A stretch of DNA of 64,000 nt from Ampelocalamus luodianensis. Its lineage: Eukaryota > Streptophyta > Magnoliopsida > Poales > Poaceae. Shown in pieces: positions 47,155-58,702 of the stretch. The position numbers and the translations under genes were made by a program. The notes beneath the pieces are model-generated. The model had not been told where the DNA came from, searched no databases, and saw only the letters and a list, made by a program, of their open reading frames with translations. Within the stretch, counting starts at the first letter, position 1. Each line of letters begins with the position of its first letter. The stretch lies in NCBI GenBank assembly GCA_036346255.1, contig CM070638.1, positions 41,912,394 through 41,976,393 of the forward strand, given 5' to 3'.

Positions 47155-47930
47155 GGGGTCTTCGGCATACGAATCACGGAGAGATACCAAAGCAATGAAC
47201 GTGAGGTAAATACAATCGACTCCTCTTGTCAATAAATTACCAAGTGGTCTGGAAATCACCCTTGCTTTCGAGAAAGGTGATTGTCCGATACCTTCGACTA
47301 GACCAGTCGATTTCGATAGTGGTGAACCCACTATCAACAATTGTCGAGTTAATCGAGTTTTAGTTGATAGTGGAAGCTCGCTAAACATATCGCTTTGAGT
47401 ACTCGGACGAGATGCAAGTACCGTGACAAGGTAAGGCGATGACGATACTCATTTCATGGAATCGCATCGGGACTTCGCCAAACCCATTGGCCAAGTTTCT
47501 TCCTTTAACGCTTGGATCACCAAGCAATTTCGTAACAGAAGGTCTCCTTTGATGTGGTCGATTTCGATACGACATATAACGCCATACTCGGACGACCTAC
47601 TTTAGCAAAATTTTGATAGCTACTCACTATGGGTACCAATGTCTTAAGGTGCCAGTCCCAAAGGAGTGATCACGATATATTGTGACAAGAAGATGGCGAT
47701 TCTGCGACCGCTGCTCCCTTGAGATGGTTGGACAATTACCAACTCGAGATTTAAAGTCACCTTCGACTAGCAAGTCGGCCTAAAGTCGCACTAAGCCGAA
47801 CGACTGTGTCAAAGAGGTTCCTCCGACGCAGGGAACCTCGAAGATCGCTCGCATTGGGATTCTTCCGACCCCAAAGGAAGACGCCTCATCACTTTCCTCC
47901 GTGCAAACGCTGATGTCTTTGCGGGCAAGC
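47155..47930 (+). pseudogene. Tat aspartic protease region
   Basis: After the Gypsy-B target duplication the Tat frame resumes. The protease active site is read as RVLVDSGSSLNI (DSGSS codons at 47366-47380, intact). Flanking frames are broken by small deletions and the open pieces are too short to stand alone. It would process the Tat polyprotein. Confidence 0.75.
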
Positions 47931-47939
47931 ATCCGACAT

Positions 47940-49510
47940 ACCCGAGTCCCAAGGAATGTGATCGAGCACAAAGCTAGCTTTATACTGATAAACTACCCGT
48001 GAAACAAAAGTTACGAGATTTGCCCCGATCGACGAGATGCTATTAGGTCGAATTGGACAAGTTGCTTAAAGCAGCTTTATAAGAGAAGTCAATCACCAGT
48101 GGTTGGCCAACCTCGTAATGGTTAGAAAGTCTAACAAAGAAATGGCGTATGTGCGTAGACTTTATCGATCTCAATAAAGCTTGTCCAAAAGATGATTTCC
48201 TTTACCGCATCAATCACCGTTGATTCTACCGCAGGATGTGAAATGTTGAGTTTTCTAGATGCATACTCGTTATCATCGATTAGTATGCATCGAGAAGATG
48301 AAGAAAAGACCGCATTTATTACACCGCTTGGGGTATTTTGCTATGTCAAATGCCATTCGCCTAAAAATGCTGGAGCTTCTTTTCAACGCTTGATGCAAAC
48401 GACTTTGCTCCCAACTAGGCCGAAACTTGGAAGCCTATGTTGATGACCTAGTCGTAAAAGCACCAAACGACTCAACCATATCACGCACTTGCAGAGACTT
48501 TCGACAACCTCGTAAAACACCAATTGAAACTAAATCTCGAGAAGTGTGTGTTCGGGGTCTCTTTAGGAAAATTGCTTGGATTCCTGGTTTCTGAACGAGG
48601 AATCGAAGCAAATCCCGACCACGAAAAAAGAAGTCCAAAAACTCACAGGGTGCATGGCGGCGTTAAGTCGTTTCATAGCACAACCGGGAGAAAAAGACCG
48701 CTTTCTTCAAACTTCTAAGGAAACACGAAGGTTTCGAGTGGTCGTAAGAGGCTAACCTAGCCTTTGAGGAAGTCAAGAGGTATCTTACGAGTGCTCTGCC
48801 CTAGCTTCCCGGCTAGGAGAAACGCCTTAGTTTACCTAGTGCCATGCCACAGCAAGAAGCGCAAAGATCGGTCATAGAACGTGAGAACATACAACGACCA
48901 AGATACTACGTGAGTGAGGTTTTGCACGACCTAAGGAGCGCACCCTCGTGTTCAAAAACTTCTTTATGCCCTCCTCATGTCTTCGAGGAAACTACGGCAT
49001 TATTTTCAGACGCACAAACTAGTCGCGCGCCCGAGTTTCTGGGAGCGATCCTCCGTAATAGGGAAACAACGGACTCATGGCAAAGTGGTCACCGAACTTG
49101 GGGTGTTCGACATCCATTTCGTGTCCCGAACGGCCGCAAATCCCGGATCTTGGCGCACTTTGTCGCCGAATGGACAAATCTGAACCTGCTCAGATCCCCA
49201 AGACGATTCCCACGATCGCTGGATGATGTACTTTGATGGGTCACTCACGTTAAGTGGCTCGGGGCTAGGTGGTCCCGAATCTCCTAACGAGAAACCTTAA
49301 AGTATGCCATACAATTAAACTTTCGTGCCACTAATAACGTGGCGGTAGCAAGGTTTGCTAGCCGGTATACGAGCCGTGAAAGCGCTCGATTCGACGATCG
49401 CCGTAAGAGGAGACTCTCACTAGTCGTGAATCAAGTCGGAAAGGAGTACCAGTGCTCCAATTTGACCATGTCCCGCACCTATCTAAGTACGAAAGCTAGA
49501 AAAGCACTTT
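47940..49510 (+). pseudogene. Tat reverse transcriptase and RNase H
   Basis: RT motifs on the plus strand: WRMCVDFIDLNKACPKDDF, DSTAGCEMLSFLDAYS, EKTAFITPLGVFCYVK, NAGASFQRLMQTTL, and the catalytic YVDD codons at 48436-48447. LNLEKCVFGVSLGKLLGFLV follows. A connection domain (RKLRHYFQTHKLVARPS) and RNase H entry (MYFDGSLTLSGSG) are visible; the RNase H stretch holding the second acidic residue (after ATNNVA) is damaged. Indels are mostly one or two bases in homopolymers or near CG. Confidence 0.82.
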
Positions 49511-49516
49511 TGGGCT

Positions 49517-50890
49517 TTGAGGTACAATTTATCCTCGAAGGATAATTTCCTCGCATCAACTGCTCATTTAGCTTCCTCCCATCCTTGGTACCGAAAGGGG
49601 TTTTTGGAACACTTTAAACCGCCTATAATCGATTTAACCGAGACACCTTCTATAGAAACAACCTCTCTAGAGTACGAAGATACATGGATGGCACCCATCT
49701 ACGAGTATCTTCAGGCGGGTTCCTTACCCGATGATGATCTAGAATCAGATCGATTATCCCGAAAGGCCAAAATGTATACTTTAGTTGAAGGTGTTCTTTA
49801 TAAAAGAGGAACCCAAGGGGTGCTCATGCGATGTATTCCGCAGAGCGAAGGATTAAAACTCCTTCACGACATACACGGAGGGATCTGTGGAACTCAAGCT
49901 TCCTACAGAACACTGGTTGGTAAAGCTTTTCGACAAGGTTTTTATTAGCCAACAGCCCTCTACGATGCCAAGGAGATGGTTAAAAAATGTGTACAGTGCC
50001 AGTTTCATAGCCGGCAAATACACCAACCAGATCAGGCGTTGCAAACAATCCCTCTGTCGTGGCCTTTTGCAACCTGGGGTCTTGATATCCTAGGACCGTT
50101 ACCCAGAGCTCCAGGAGGTTTCAAGTTCCTTTTTGTGGCTATTGATACATTCACAAAATGGATAGAAGCCGAACCTGTGACCGGGATAACAACGGAAGCA
50201 GCAAAATGGTTCATGATGAGATGCATGATCACTCGATTTGGAGTACCAAGTCGAATTATCACAGATAACGGTAAACAGTTTACAAGCGCAAAATTTCAGG
50301 AATTTTGCGACGAGTTGGGAACTCGTTTGTGTTACGCTTCTGTCGCACACCCCCAAAGCAACGGAGCAGTCGAGAGAGAGAATGGCCAAATAATGAAGGG
50401 AATCAAAACCCGAGTCTTCGATCAGCTTGTAAAGCGCTCGGGGGCTTAGGTACAGGAATTACCTTCAGATATGGGCAATTGCATGACGACGACCTAGCCG
50501 AGCTACGGGAGAAACACCTTTCTTTCTAGTTTTGGTGCCGGCCATGCTTCCTCCGAACTAAAGATCAGGTCGAAAGAGTCGATGTTTAATGACTCATCTC
50601 AAGAACATCTTCGAGCGACGACATCAACTCGCCAAGAACAGAGGAACAAAGCTTTATTCCGTTCGCAGCCTACCAACAAGCCCCCGCAGATACTATGATC
50701 GTAGGTCCAACCTCGCAGCCTCGCCAAGGTGACTTGGTATTGAGACTTATCCAATCCCAGCCTAATCGAACAAACTTTCTCCCAAGTGGGAAGGTCCTTA
50801 CACCGTGGTCGGCGTAACGCGCCCGTGATCAAGACGACTTGCAATGGAAGATGACCATGTTCTCTCAAATTCTTGGAACATTGACCACCA
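49517..50890 (+). pseudogene. Tat integrase
   Basis: The HHCC zinc-binding region is visible (LLHDIHGGICGTQASYR, then a TAG near 49946 in place of a Trp codon, then VKKCVQCQFHSRQ). The core is open from 49976 to 50449: WGLDILGPLPRAPGG, FLFVAIDTFTKWIEAEP, RIITDNGKQFTSAKF and HPQSNGAVERENGQIMKG, with D, D, E all present. KWIEAEP is typical of Tat/Athila. The C-terminal part continues in shifted frames to about 50890. Confidence 0.9.
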
Positions 50891-51930
50891 TTTAAATTTT
50901 ATGTGTAATAAACTTCAACGACAATAAAGTGACAGTTCTCTATCTTTTTGTCTATTTTTTGAATTTCGCTTTTATTTTTCGACCATTTTATGCTCATCCT
51001 TCCTGCATAATGGTTAGCAAAGGACGATACATTTAGTCAAGTCTCTCCTCTCGCATGTGGTTCTCCCATTTGGAAGGAGTTTCCTAATGTCACTGCTCCT
51101 AAACAATCAAGACAAAGCTTATTGAGCTCAGGAAAATGGTCGACAATTGTTAAGCGAATTCATATCACCTTAGTTTATTTCGAAAAATAAAACTAAGAAG
51201 AGTGACCCTTTTTTAGATGCATTCGACTACCTTTTCAAAATACTTGAGAAGTTTTACTGGTCGAAGGAAGAAACACACCTAGTCGAAGCCTCTCCTATCT
51301 GCACGTGGTCCCGCCCACTAGAAGGAACTTCCTAGCGTGTTCTGTTTCCTACTTTTGCCGCCGTAACGACTTAGTCGAAAATGAATGTAGTCGAATGAAT
51401 CCTTAAGGTACTCGAGATGTTTGTTTCACTTTAGTCGCCATTATCGAGTTGATTAATCTGGTCGGAGATGGTAACATCACCTAGTCAAGTCTTTTTCTCT
51501 CGCACGTGGTCCCGCCACTAGAGGAACTTCCTAGCGTCGACCGTTTTTCGCTCTTTCGACTAGTGCAAACAAGTCGATACTTGACAACTCTAAGATGAAC
51601 AAACCTTTTTTTTTGAACCCTTTTTTACTACTTACCTAGTTTATTGAAAATAAACTAAGTAAGCAATGGGCTAGGATAAAGTTATAAACATGACTTCATT
51701 TCTTAGTCTAGTTTTTCCGGTTATCATCCTACGAGTTACTAACTACTCTATGAGATGATTCAGGAAAAATAAAGGAGAAAGGAGGAATCGCCATATCCGG
51801 TCTAATTATTTCTTCCTTTATCTTATGAGTTACTAACTACTCTACAAGATAATTTGCAGGAAAAAAGAAAGGATCATATATTTATGCGTCACCACCAGAA
51901 AAGACTTGTTCTTACAAAATTACAAGACTA
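50891..51930. repeat. Tat 3' region: three CACGTGG-containing modules and a duplicated block
   Basis: A module containing CTCTCGCACGTGGTCCCGCC followed by GGAACTTCCTAGCGT, or close variants, recurs near 51036-51100, 51280-51335 and 51485-51535. The first copy has CATGTGGTTC. A second block, GAGTTACTAACTACTCTA then a short purine-rich stretch, is duplicated at 51733 and 51837. No coding sequence is supported. Confidence 0.65.
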
Positions 51931-52792
51931 CTCGTCTAGGAGATTCTATTTGCATCTCCTCTGCGGCCTTCTCGCCAACCGATCGCATCTCTTCGATCGC
52001 CTTCTGGCCAAGCTGTGCGATCAAGTCGGCTTCAACAGAATAAAGATTAAGGTTAGGATCACGGGCCTTGAGTTTTGCTAAAACAAAACTCACAGCTCCT
52101 TTGACCGCTTCCCTTATTGAATCATTCTAATTGGCCTTCAGAGTAGATATCATCTCGCTCGAGTACCGACTTGTTCCCAATGGCACTCGATGCGCGCGCC
52201 ATCGTGTCATCGCGAGGAGCAACCTCCCGCACGAAGCCCATCGAGTACATTGTTCGAAGTGAGATATTATCTTGAAGATTGATCTTCATTGATTTTGTCT
52301 CCTCCTGGGAATAAGTCGAAGCCTCATGGAGTCGCTTTATTTCAGTCAATCGATCTGGTAAGAGCGATGATTGAATAAGAAAAACGATCATATAAGAAGA
52401 TAAAATAAATAAATAGCAGGTAAAAGTTCTACTTACCAGCTAATTGAGAACCCAAGTTCCCAATCTCTTGGTCTTTCTCCTTCGCGATCCGGGAGATTTC
52501 ACGAACAACGGAGGTCTTCTCATTAACCTCAGTCCGGAGAGCCCCCACATCGGCCTGAAGGGTCTTATTCTCGACTTCTTTTTATGCAAAAGAATAAGAG
52601 GTCAAAAAGAGGAGGGAAGCAAAAACCAAGATCAGAAGCAGTCGTAATGATATGTATTGTTTATTTTTTCCTGCAGCTGCTTAGTTGCGAGTTAGCCTCT
52701 GAAGCTTCTTCAAGAGGTCAGTGACTTTATCCCTTAGCTTCTTTGACTCGGCTTTTCAAAGTCGAGTGAATCACCAAGGTCTTTTCGTTGCT

Positions 52793-53024
52793 CTTAAACC
52801 CGTAAGAATAAAGAGCAGGAATGAACACAAACGGTCGTAAGTATTTCTATGACCGATGGGTAATCGTAAGTTATTCTACGACCACCCCCTAGTCGTAAGT
52901 TCTTCTACGACTAGCACAAGTCGTAAGTTTTTTCTACGACTAGCACAAGTCGTAAGTTTTCTACGACAACCGGTTACGAGTGTTGAATAAGTAATCGAAA
53001 CGATTATAATAATCAGTCACTCAC
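52793..53024 (-). other. Predicted intron of the antisense gene carrying a hairpin array
   Basis: On the minus strand the donor GTGAGT (53024-53019) and an acceptor TTTAAG (ending 52793) are consistent with an intron. It holds the GTCGTA hairpins at 52833-52967. Confidence 0.5.
52833..52967. repeat. GTCGTA/TACGAC hairpins, intronic array 1
   Basis: Five units: 52833-52854 (GGTCGTA/TATGACC), 52863-52882, 52891-52912 (AGTCGTA/TACGACT), 52919-52942 and 52948-52967. Loops are AGT plus a T-rich stretch. Spacers include TAGCACA twice. Confidence 0.8.
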
Positions 53025-53122
53025 CACCTCTCTGCTTGTTCACAGAGTGTTGCCTTTTCTTGTCGAAGTTTGACAAGTTGCCGATTGTACTCGCAAATCG
53101 TAGCGACTTGCTCAACGGCTCT

Positions 53123-53187
53123 CTGAAAAAGAGAGAGACGATAAGATAAAGAGATAAAACCCTAAGTGAGTATCGATGAATACTTAC
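53123..53187 (-). other. Predicted 65-bp intron of the antisense gene
   Basis: The minus strand has donor GTAAGT (53187-53182) and acceptor TCTCTCTCTTTTTCAG ending at 53123. Both are near-perfect plant consensus sites. Removing it joins SMFAWSNMN to a coiled-coil exon beginning RAVEQ. Confidence 0.65.
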
Positions 53188-54363
53188 GTTCATGTTTGAC
53201 CAAGCAAACATGGAGACTATTCGTGATGGATCCTTCAGTCCATCCATCTCCTCGACTCGCTTCCACCATACCCCTTCAAGTCGTTCATTGTCAAATACAT
53301 CTCCGCAATTGACAATGCTATCGGGTGGGAACTCGATCGCGGAGCGTAGGCGAAGATCCTACGATGGAGTCAGGGCCAAAGAAATCAGAGCAAAAGTTGA
53401 AATACTCCTCTTCCTCTGACTCTGTGACGTGAACTCCACCTGGAGGGCCGGAGTGAATATCCTCAACGACCTCTTTGCCAAAGCCACGGTCACGCGCTCG
53501 CCGTCGCGCCTCGTATCTCCCTCAAGGTTTGTGTTGTTTCCACCGCAGCTTCCTACGACGGCCCAGCTTGTCGTAGCGACTTCAAGATCATCGACGCGCA
53601 ATGATTTCAAAGAATCGCAGCCTCCTCTACTGCAGGGACAGTAGCTAGATTTTCAGCTACTATCGTTGTCGCACCCCTTCGGTTGAAGGGGTGACGACGA
53701 GATCCTCTATGAGAGTACCCCTTGGGGCTGAAGACGCCGGGCTGAGAATCACAAAGCGCAACAATAAGTCAACAAATAAAACAGTAAGTAGTTACTACAC
53801 TTATGTGTTTTATTTTACATACCTACGTATACTGACCTAACCCAAATTTAGGAGCAACCTTCCCAACGGAAGATTTCTTTGACTTCTTCTCGACCACCAT
53901 TGGTCGAGGTGCACTCGGGGCAACAGAGTCACCTCCTCCCGACTTCCCGTGGACGAGATCGCCTCGACCACCTGAGAATGCCGCTTCCCGGCTTCGATCC
54001 CACCGAGCAGCAGCTTCCTTCACAAAGACATGAATTCCTTCCAGCTTCTCCTTTCTAGTCAGCCTTACAAAGCCGCGAAAGTCAAATCACAAGGACTTGT
54101 CATCATAATAGAAAGGTACCTTAACTTTGGGGACCTTATGCCTAAGGGCAAGAGCCTCTTCTTCTGCTCTCTTTCTTGCCGCGGCTAGATCTGCGGCAAA
54201 CTTAGCAAAAGGAGCAGGAGGAGCCGAGCTCAAACCCCCCTTATCGCCGACTTTTACCAATGACGCTTCTTGGATGGAGGGGACTTCACGACTACCGCTA
54301 GCCGCGCCCAACAACCACCAACTCGACTTCCTCGCTGCCTTGGCGGTTCTCCATGCCAACTTT

Positions 54364-54685
54364 CTGTTGAAGAAAGAGAAAAGTGGTCCGTATGATCAGC
54401 TCAAAAGTCGTAAGTTTTTCTACGACATTGTCTAATCGTAAGTTATTCTACGATTACGTTAAGTCGTAAGTTTTTCTACGACATTGTCTAATCGTAAGTT
54501 ATTCTACGATTACGTTAAGTCGTAAGTTTTTCTACGACATTATCTAATCGTAAGTTATTCTACGATTACATTTGGTCGTAAGATTTTCTACGATCAGTAC
54601 CCAGTCGTAAGTTCTTCTGCGACAAATCAGCTAGTCGATACCGTTTCACGACAATAAAACACCTAAAGGCGTAATCATTCGACAC
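54364..54685 (-). other. Predicted intron of the antisense gene carrying the largest hairpin array
   Basis: On the minus strand the acceptor CTTTTCTCTTTCTTCAACAG ends at 54364, a strong plant 3' splice site. The donor is less certain: GTGTCG at 54685 is proposed because coding similarity ends there. It encloses 54406-54622. Confidence 0.5.
54406..54622. repeat. GTCGTA and ATCGTA hairpins alternating, 56-bp higher-order repeat
   Basis: Eight units. Stems alternate between AGTCGTA/TACGAC and TAATCGTA/TACGATTA. One pair plus spacers forms a 56-bp repeat present almost exactly twice and partly a third time (54405-54560). The last two units are GGTCGTA/TACGATC and AGTCGTA/TGCGAC. Stem bases change on both arms together while the loop (AGTTTTTC or AGTTATTC) stays. 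Confidence 0.85.
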
Positions 54686-54796
54686 CTTTAGGCGCCTCTC
54701 TTTCTCCTCTGTGGCCAAAACCACGAGGATTTGAGGAGCCGTCGTATTCACCGGATGCTTCTCGCAGATGAGCCTGACACGTGCATCAACCTCCGC

Positions 54797-54887
54797 CTGC
54801 GAAGATCCGAAGTATGGACAACATAATTAAGCGCACTAAATCAGGTTAATCAAGGATAAAGCCAAAAGAGTAAGTTTTTCTACTCAC
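54797..54887 (-). other. Predicted 91-bp intron of the antisense gene
   Basis: The minus strand has donor GTGAGT at 54887 and acceptor CGGATCTTCGCAG ending 54797. Flanking exons end ..YKG and continue AEVDARVRLICEKHPVNTT. Confidence 0.6.
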
Positions 54888-55939
54888 CGCCCTTGTAGTC
54901 CCCGGTTGGGTCGTCCTTTCCGAGTACCTCCACATGGGAGGGACCCTTGTCTTCAAAGGACTATCCGCGCGTGATGAAGTCCTTCATCACGTGTTAATCG
55001 TGAGCCCTCCGACTTCAAGTCTTTGACACCAATGTAGGGGCTATCCGGCCGAGATTATCGGGAGTCGAGTCCCAAGAAGAAGATCGCCGCGGCCTTTCCG
55101 ACGAACGAGGCTATCTTCCGGGTAACCTCCCAAGAGAACTACCTCTTCTTCCAACCCGCCATGACGACGTAAACATCTCGAATATACTCCTCGACTTCAT
55201 CCGCCGTGGAGCTTGCATCACGCCACCGATCTCGCTTGACGAGCCATTCCGCATAATACCGAAAAGCTCGAGGTCCGCCGAATCTCAGTAGGCCTCACAC
55301 AAGTACACGAATACACTTAACATCGTAATGGAATTAGGACCAAGGTTCACTAATTCCACCCCGAAGTGCTCGAGTACAAGTGTGAGGAAAGGGTGAGTAG
55401 GCAATCGAAGGCCACACTCACAGTAAGCCTGGAAGACGGGAATTTGGTCTACCTCTCCCGAAGGCCAATGCTGCCCGTTCGCCGCAATCCACTTCACGAG
55501 AAGACCCTCGAGAATCTTCTCGGCGGCGACCAAAGCAGTCATCTTCACATCGTCCATCTCCGATTCGGCCCATTCAGAGACAATCTCGCCATTTTTCTCT
55601 CAGAACGAAAATTTAAGGTTAGGAAAGCTTCAAGAAAGTGTACGGAGTCACCGGCGGCGGAAGAGACGAGAAAGCAACCGACTATTTGGTAAAAAGGTAA
55701 GAACCCTAAGTTCTTCCCTCGCAGCCCGTTTTATAACCGCACAATTGAAACGAAACGTCGCGAAATCCCAACACCGCCACCGCCGAATTGCTTCAACGGA
55801 TGTGCTTTAACTCCGCCTGATGGAAAGTCCCAAGACACCTTTTCACACTTCAAGTGAAATTACCATCTTGACCCTCGGGTCAAGTGAAATACCAACCGGA
55901 AAATCTTATTTCCGGTCTTAAGGCTACGACTGCTTCGAA

Positions 55940-55959
55940 GTCGTAAGTTATCTTACGAC
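55940..55959. repeat. Isolated GTCGTAAG/CTTACGAC hairpin
   Basis: Perfect eight-base arms around TTAT. It lies upstream (minus strand) of the antisense gene, so a promoter location is possible. Confidence 0.7.
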
Positions 55960-56094
55960 ATCTTGTAGTCGTAATAACCTTAACAAATTACCTCGATCAA
56001 GCATATTCCTGGTCGAGAGAAACAAGGATTGAAGAGTTTTTTTCCATCAACGTTTTCCTAACGACCCCTTAATGGTCAAAGGATCGTCTACGAC

Positions 56095-58652
56095 TGTAAC
56101 ACCCCAACTCTCAAAGAGCCTGGAATGCTACTGGAAATAAACTAATCTAGCCCAATCTACAAATTTTTCGACAGAGTCTCCTTTGTTTAATCAATATACC
56201 GAGAGTTCAACGATAAATCATAGCATTTAACAAAATTCTCATAATCAAGCTTGATAATCAATTGAACATACCAAGACCTGGCAATCTCATTATTACAATT
56301 AAACAGTTACTCAAACCAAACCGATCTATGAGTGATAATCATCAGTTTATTTATTTCTAAAATTGAAGCTAAGCGGTAAACGCCTTAAGAGTGTGAGGTA
56401 GTGAGTGCATCCATCATCTATTCCCTCCCATGCATGTCATTCCTGCCATTGATACCTAAAACACATTAAAGCAAGAGTGAGCCCAAAGACTCAGCAAGTA
56501 TCAACAAGGCTATAAACAAGAACACAAACATAGCATCAATGATCCACAATAACAAGACACTAAACATAGCCTTTTTTTAACTTATAAAATGCAACCAATG
56601 CAATGCTCATTTGAACTTTATCTCTTTTCGCATTTTACCGGTCATGCGGGGTATACATCCGTCGATGTGTACTTTGTTCGTGCTCCTCCGCACAGGGACC
56701 AAGAGCCTATACACCACATGTATAGACCTTTGCCCATCATCTTAATGATGGGGACCTCTTTAGCTCATAGCCCACATTCCACGAATGTGGGGACCTCAAG
56801 CCCGCCATTTACATGACGGGACTCAATCGATGTGCTTGGTCACCACGTGACCAAGGCACTGTATGCTCTCAACATGCATATGCACCATGATAACATTCTT
56901 CATATGCAGGAATTCAACATATTCTCATTAACATGTAAGCAACAACAACAACATCATACATGAATAAACTTATTCATACTTCTAGCATTCCACAACATTG
57001 ATATTCATAGCATTCTAGCACCCATGAATAGCACATTTAATCATAATACTAGCAACTTGAACAATCACTCATGAATATCAATTAATCATTTCTCTAGTAT
57101 TCACCATCTTTAATCATACTTATCACACTATCAACCTTGCATGGTTATTACGCATCAAAGTATTAGCATCCTCTATCAAACAGTCATAAATATTCACTCA
57201 AACAGAGTACTTGCATTCACCAAGATAAATTGGAACTCATCACCATAACATCCATGCATAGCTATTATGAGCCAAACACAAACAGTCACAGCATACAAGC
57301 GTAAATATACAATAGCACGAATACTTGCCTCAACCGTGCGAGAACGGTGGACGCGAAGAGGGTGCTGCCCCTGGAACCGCGCTCCCACCTCAACATAAAG
57401 GTACCCCAATCTAAGACCAACATGCTGGACCAAAAGCAAAAATAATAACACAACAGAACTCACTAACTCTCAAGTGTTAACAAAACCTCCAATTTCTAGC
57501 GATCGTTTTGGTGCTCACTGAAAACAGCCAAATTCTAAAATACATAACTTTCTGCTCAGGAGTCCAATTAAGATGTTCTTAGACTTTCTGAAAAGGTAAT
57601 TGAATTACCTAAATAAACCTAGTTGGGGAGCCCTTTTGAATCTGCCCTTAACTTCCCCTATCAAACCAATCATCAGACAACAGAATTCTCGTCGGGTTCT
57701 CTGGACAGTACCCTAAAACCACCATAACTTTTGCTACGAAAGTCCAAATCTCGTGTTCTTTATCTCTATGAAAAGGTGCAGAAATTACCCACATTTTTCG
57801 TTATACTGAGATCCCCTGGTTCTCCTTTTAAATAGTAGTTTTAACCAAATTACCACAGACTGCCAGAAACTGACAGAATTACCAGGCAGCGATACTAAAA
57901 AATTCATAACTTCCTGACCGTTAATCGGATTTGGGTGATCTCGGTGGCCACTGAAAGCTAAGAACATAATCTACGTTTCTCTAGGAGACCAAAACTCCTA
58001 ATTCGACATCTAAATAAATGAAACTGTCCGCACAACATTCTGGACAGAATTGAACAGAGAACAGAATTTAACCGATCCAATCAATCTAATAGCAATCGCC
58101 TCTAATGACCATCACTCATCACAAGAAACCCGTAATTACCCTTGACGACGTGCTGGACGACGACGAACAGGCCCCGAAGAAGATCCTCCTTCTCCTCTCT
58201 TCCTCCTCTTCTCCCTCTTCTTCTCCCTTCTCTTCTTTTCCCCTTGTTCTTCCTCCTTGGCCGGCTGCAATGGAGCTTCTTCTTCTCTTTGGCCAGCAGC
58301 TATGGAGGTGGAGGGGAGGTAGGGAGGAGGGGGTTGGGGCGCCAGTTGGAGGAGGGGAGGGGTGAGGGAGGTGACAGCCGCAAGGGGGGAGGAGTGGGGC
58401 GTGAGGGAGAGGGGAGGGGGCGGCTAGGGTTTGGGGGGTGGAAGTGGCAGCCCCCTCCCTCCCTTGGCCGGCCACCCTTGGTCCCTCTTGGGCCAAGGCC
58501 CAAGCCCAAGTTGCCGAAAAATTGTGCTTTCTCCCCTCTACAACTGCAGCAAAACACCCTTTCCAATTGGTCCCTCCCGAAATTTCATTTATTTCTCTCC
58601 CGAACACTTAACCTCTCCCGACTATTGCTTGTCACACTTTCGGGGTATTACA
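56095..58652 (-). repeat. Solo gypsy-type LTR in the Tat 3' region
   Basis: 2558 bp with ends TGTAACACCCC and GGGGTATTACA, flanked by perfect ACGAC duplicates (56090-56094, 58653-58657). There is no internal region and no partner LTR, so it is a product of LTR-LTR recombination. Orientation is uncertain; minus is preferred because TGTAATACCCCGAAA at the right end looks like a U3 start with a GC-rich leader following. It holds a long pyrimidine run (58180-58260) and a G-rich stretch (58305-58440). Pro/Ser-rich open frames here are compositional. Confidence 0.85.
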
Positions 58653-58684
58653 ACGACCCTTCGCTCAAGTAAGTTATTTTCACT

Positions 58685-58702
58685 TGAAGCTGGGGAGCTA
58701 GA
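58685..58702 (+). other. Tat polypurine tract
   Basis: TGAAGCTGGGGAGCTAGA abuts the 3' LTR; the GGGGAG core is the expected plus-strand primer. Confidence 0.65.

Larger units (their letters stand above)
51930..55610 (-). pseudogene. Antisense extra gene of the Tat element, with predicted introns
   Basis: The N-terminal exon (about 55610-54888) reads VDQIPVFQAYCECGLRLPTH, then VLEHFGVELVNLGPNSITML and LCEAY, like the Transposase_28 family (PF04195, putative gypsy-type transposon; recalled). Later exons: QILVVLATEEKERRLK (54750-54686), LAWRTAKAARKSSWW with an Ala/Lys/Glu-rich helix (54363-54100), a basic Ser-rich part, MDGLKDPSRIVSMFAWSNMN (53247-53188), a coiled-coil exon (QVATICEYNRQLVKLRQEKA) and a C-terminus with LKARDPNLNLYSVEADLIAQ. 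Antisense extra ORFs of this kind are known in Tat elements. Frames are broken in places; function unknown. Confidence 0.72.
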
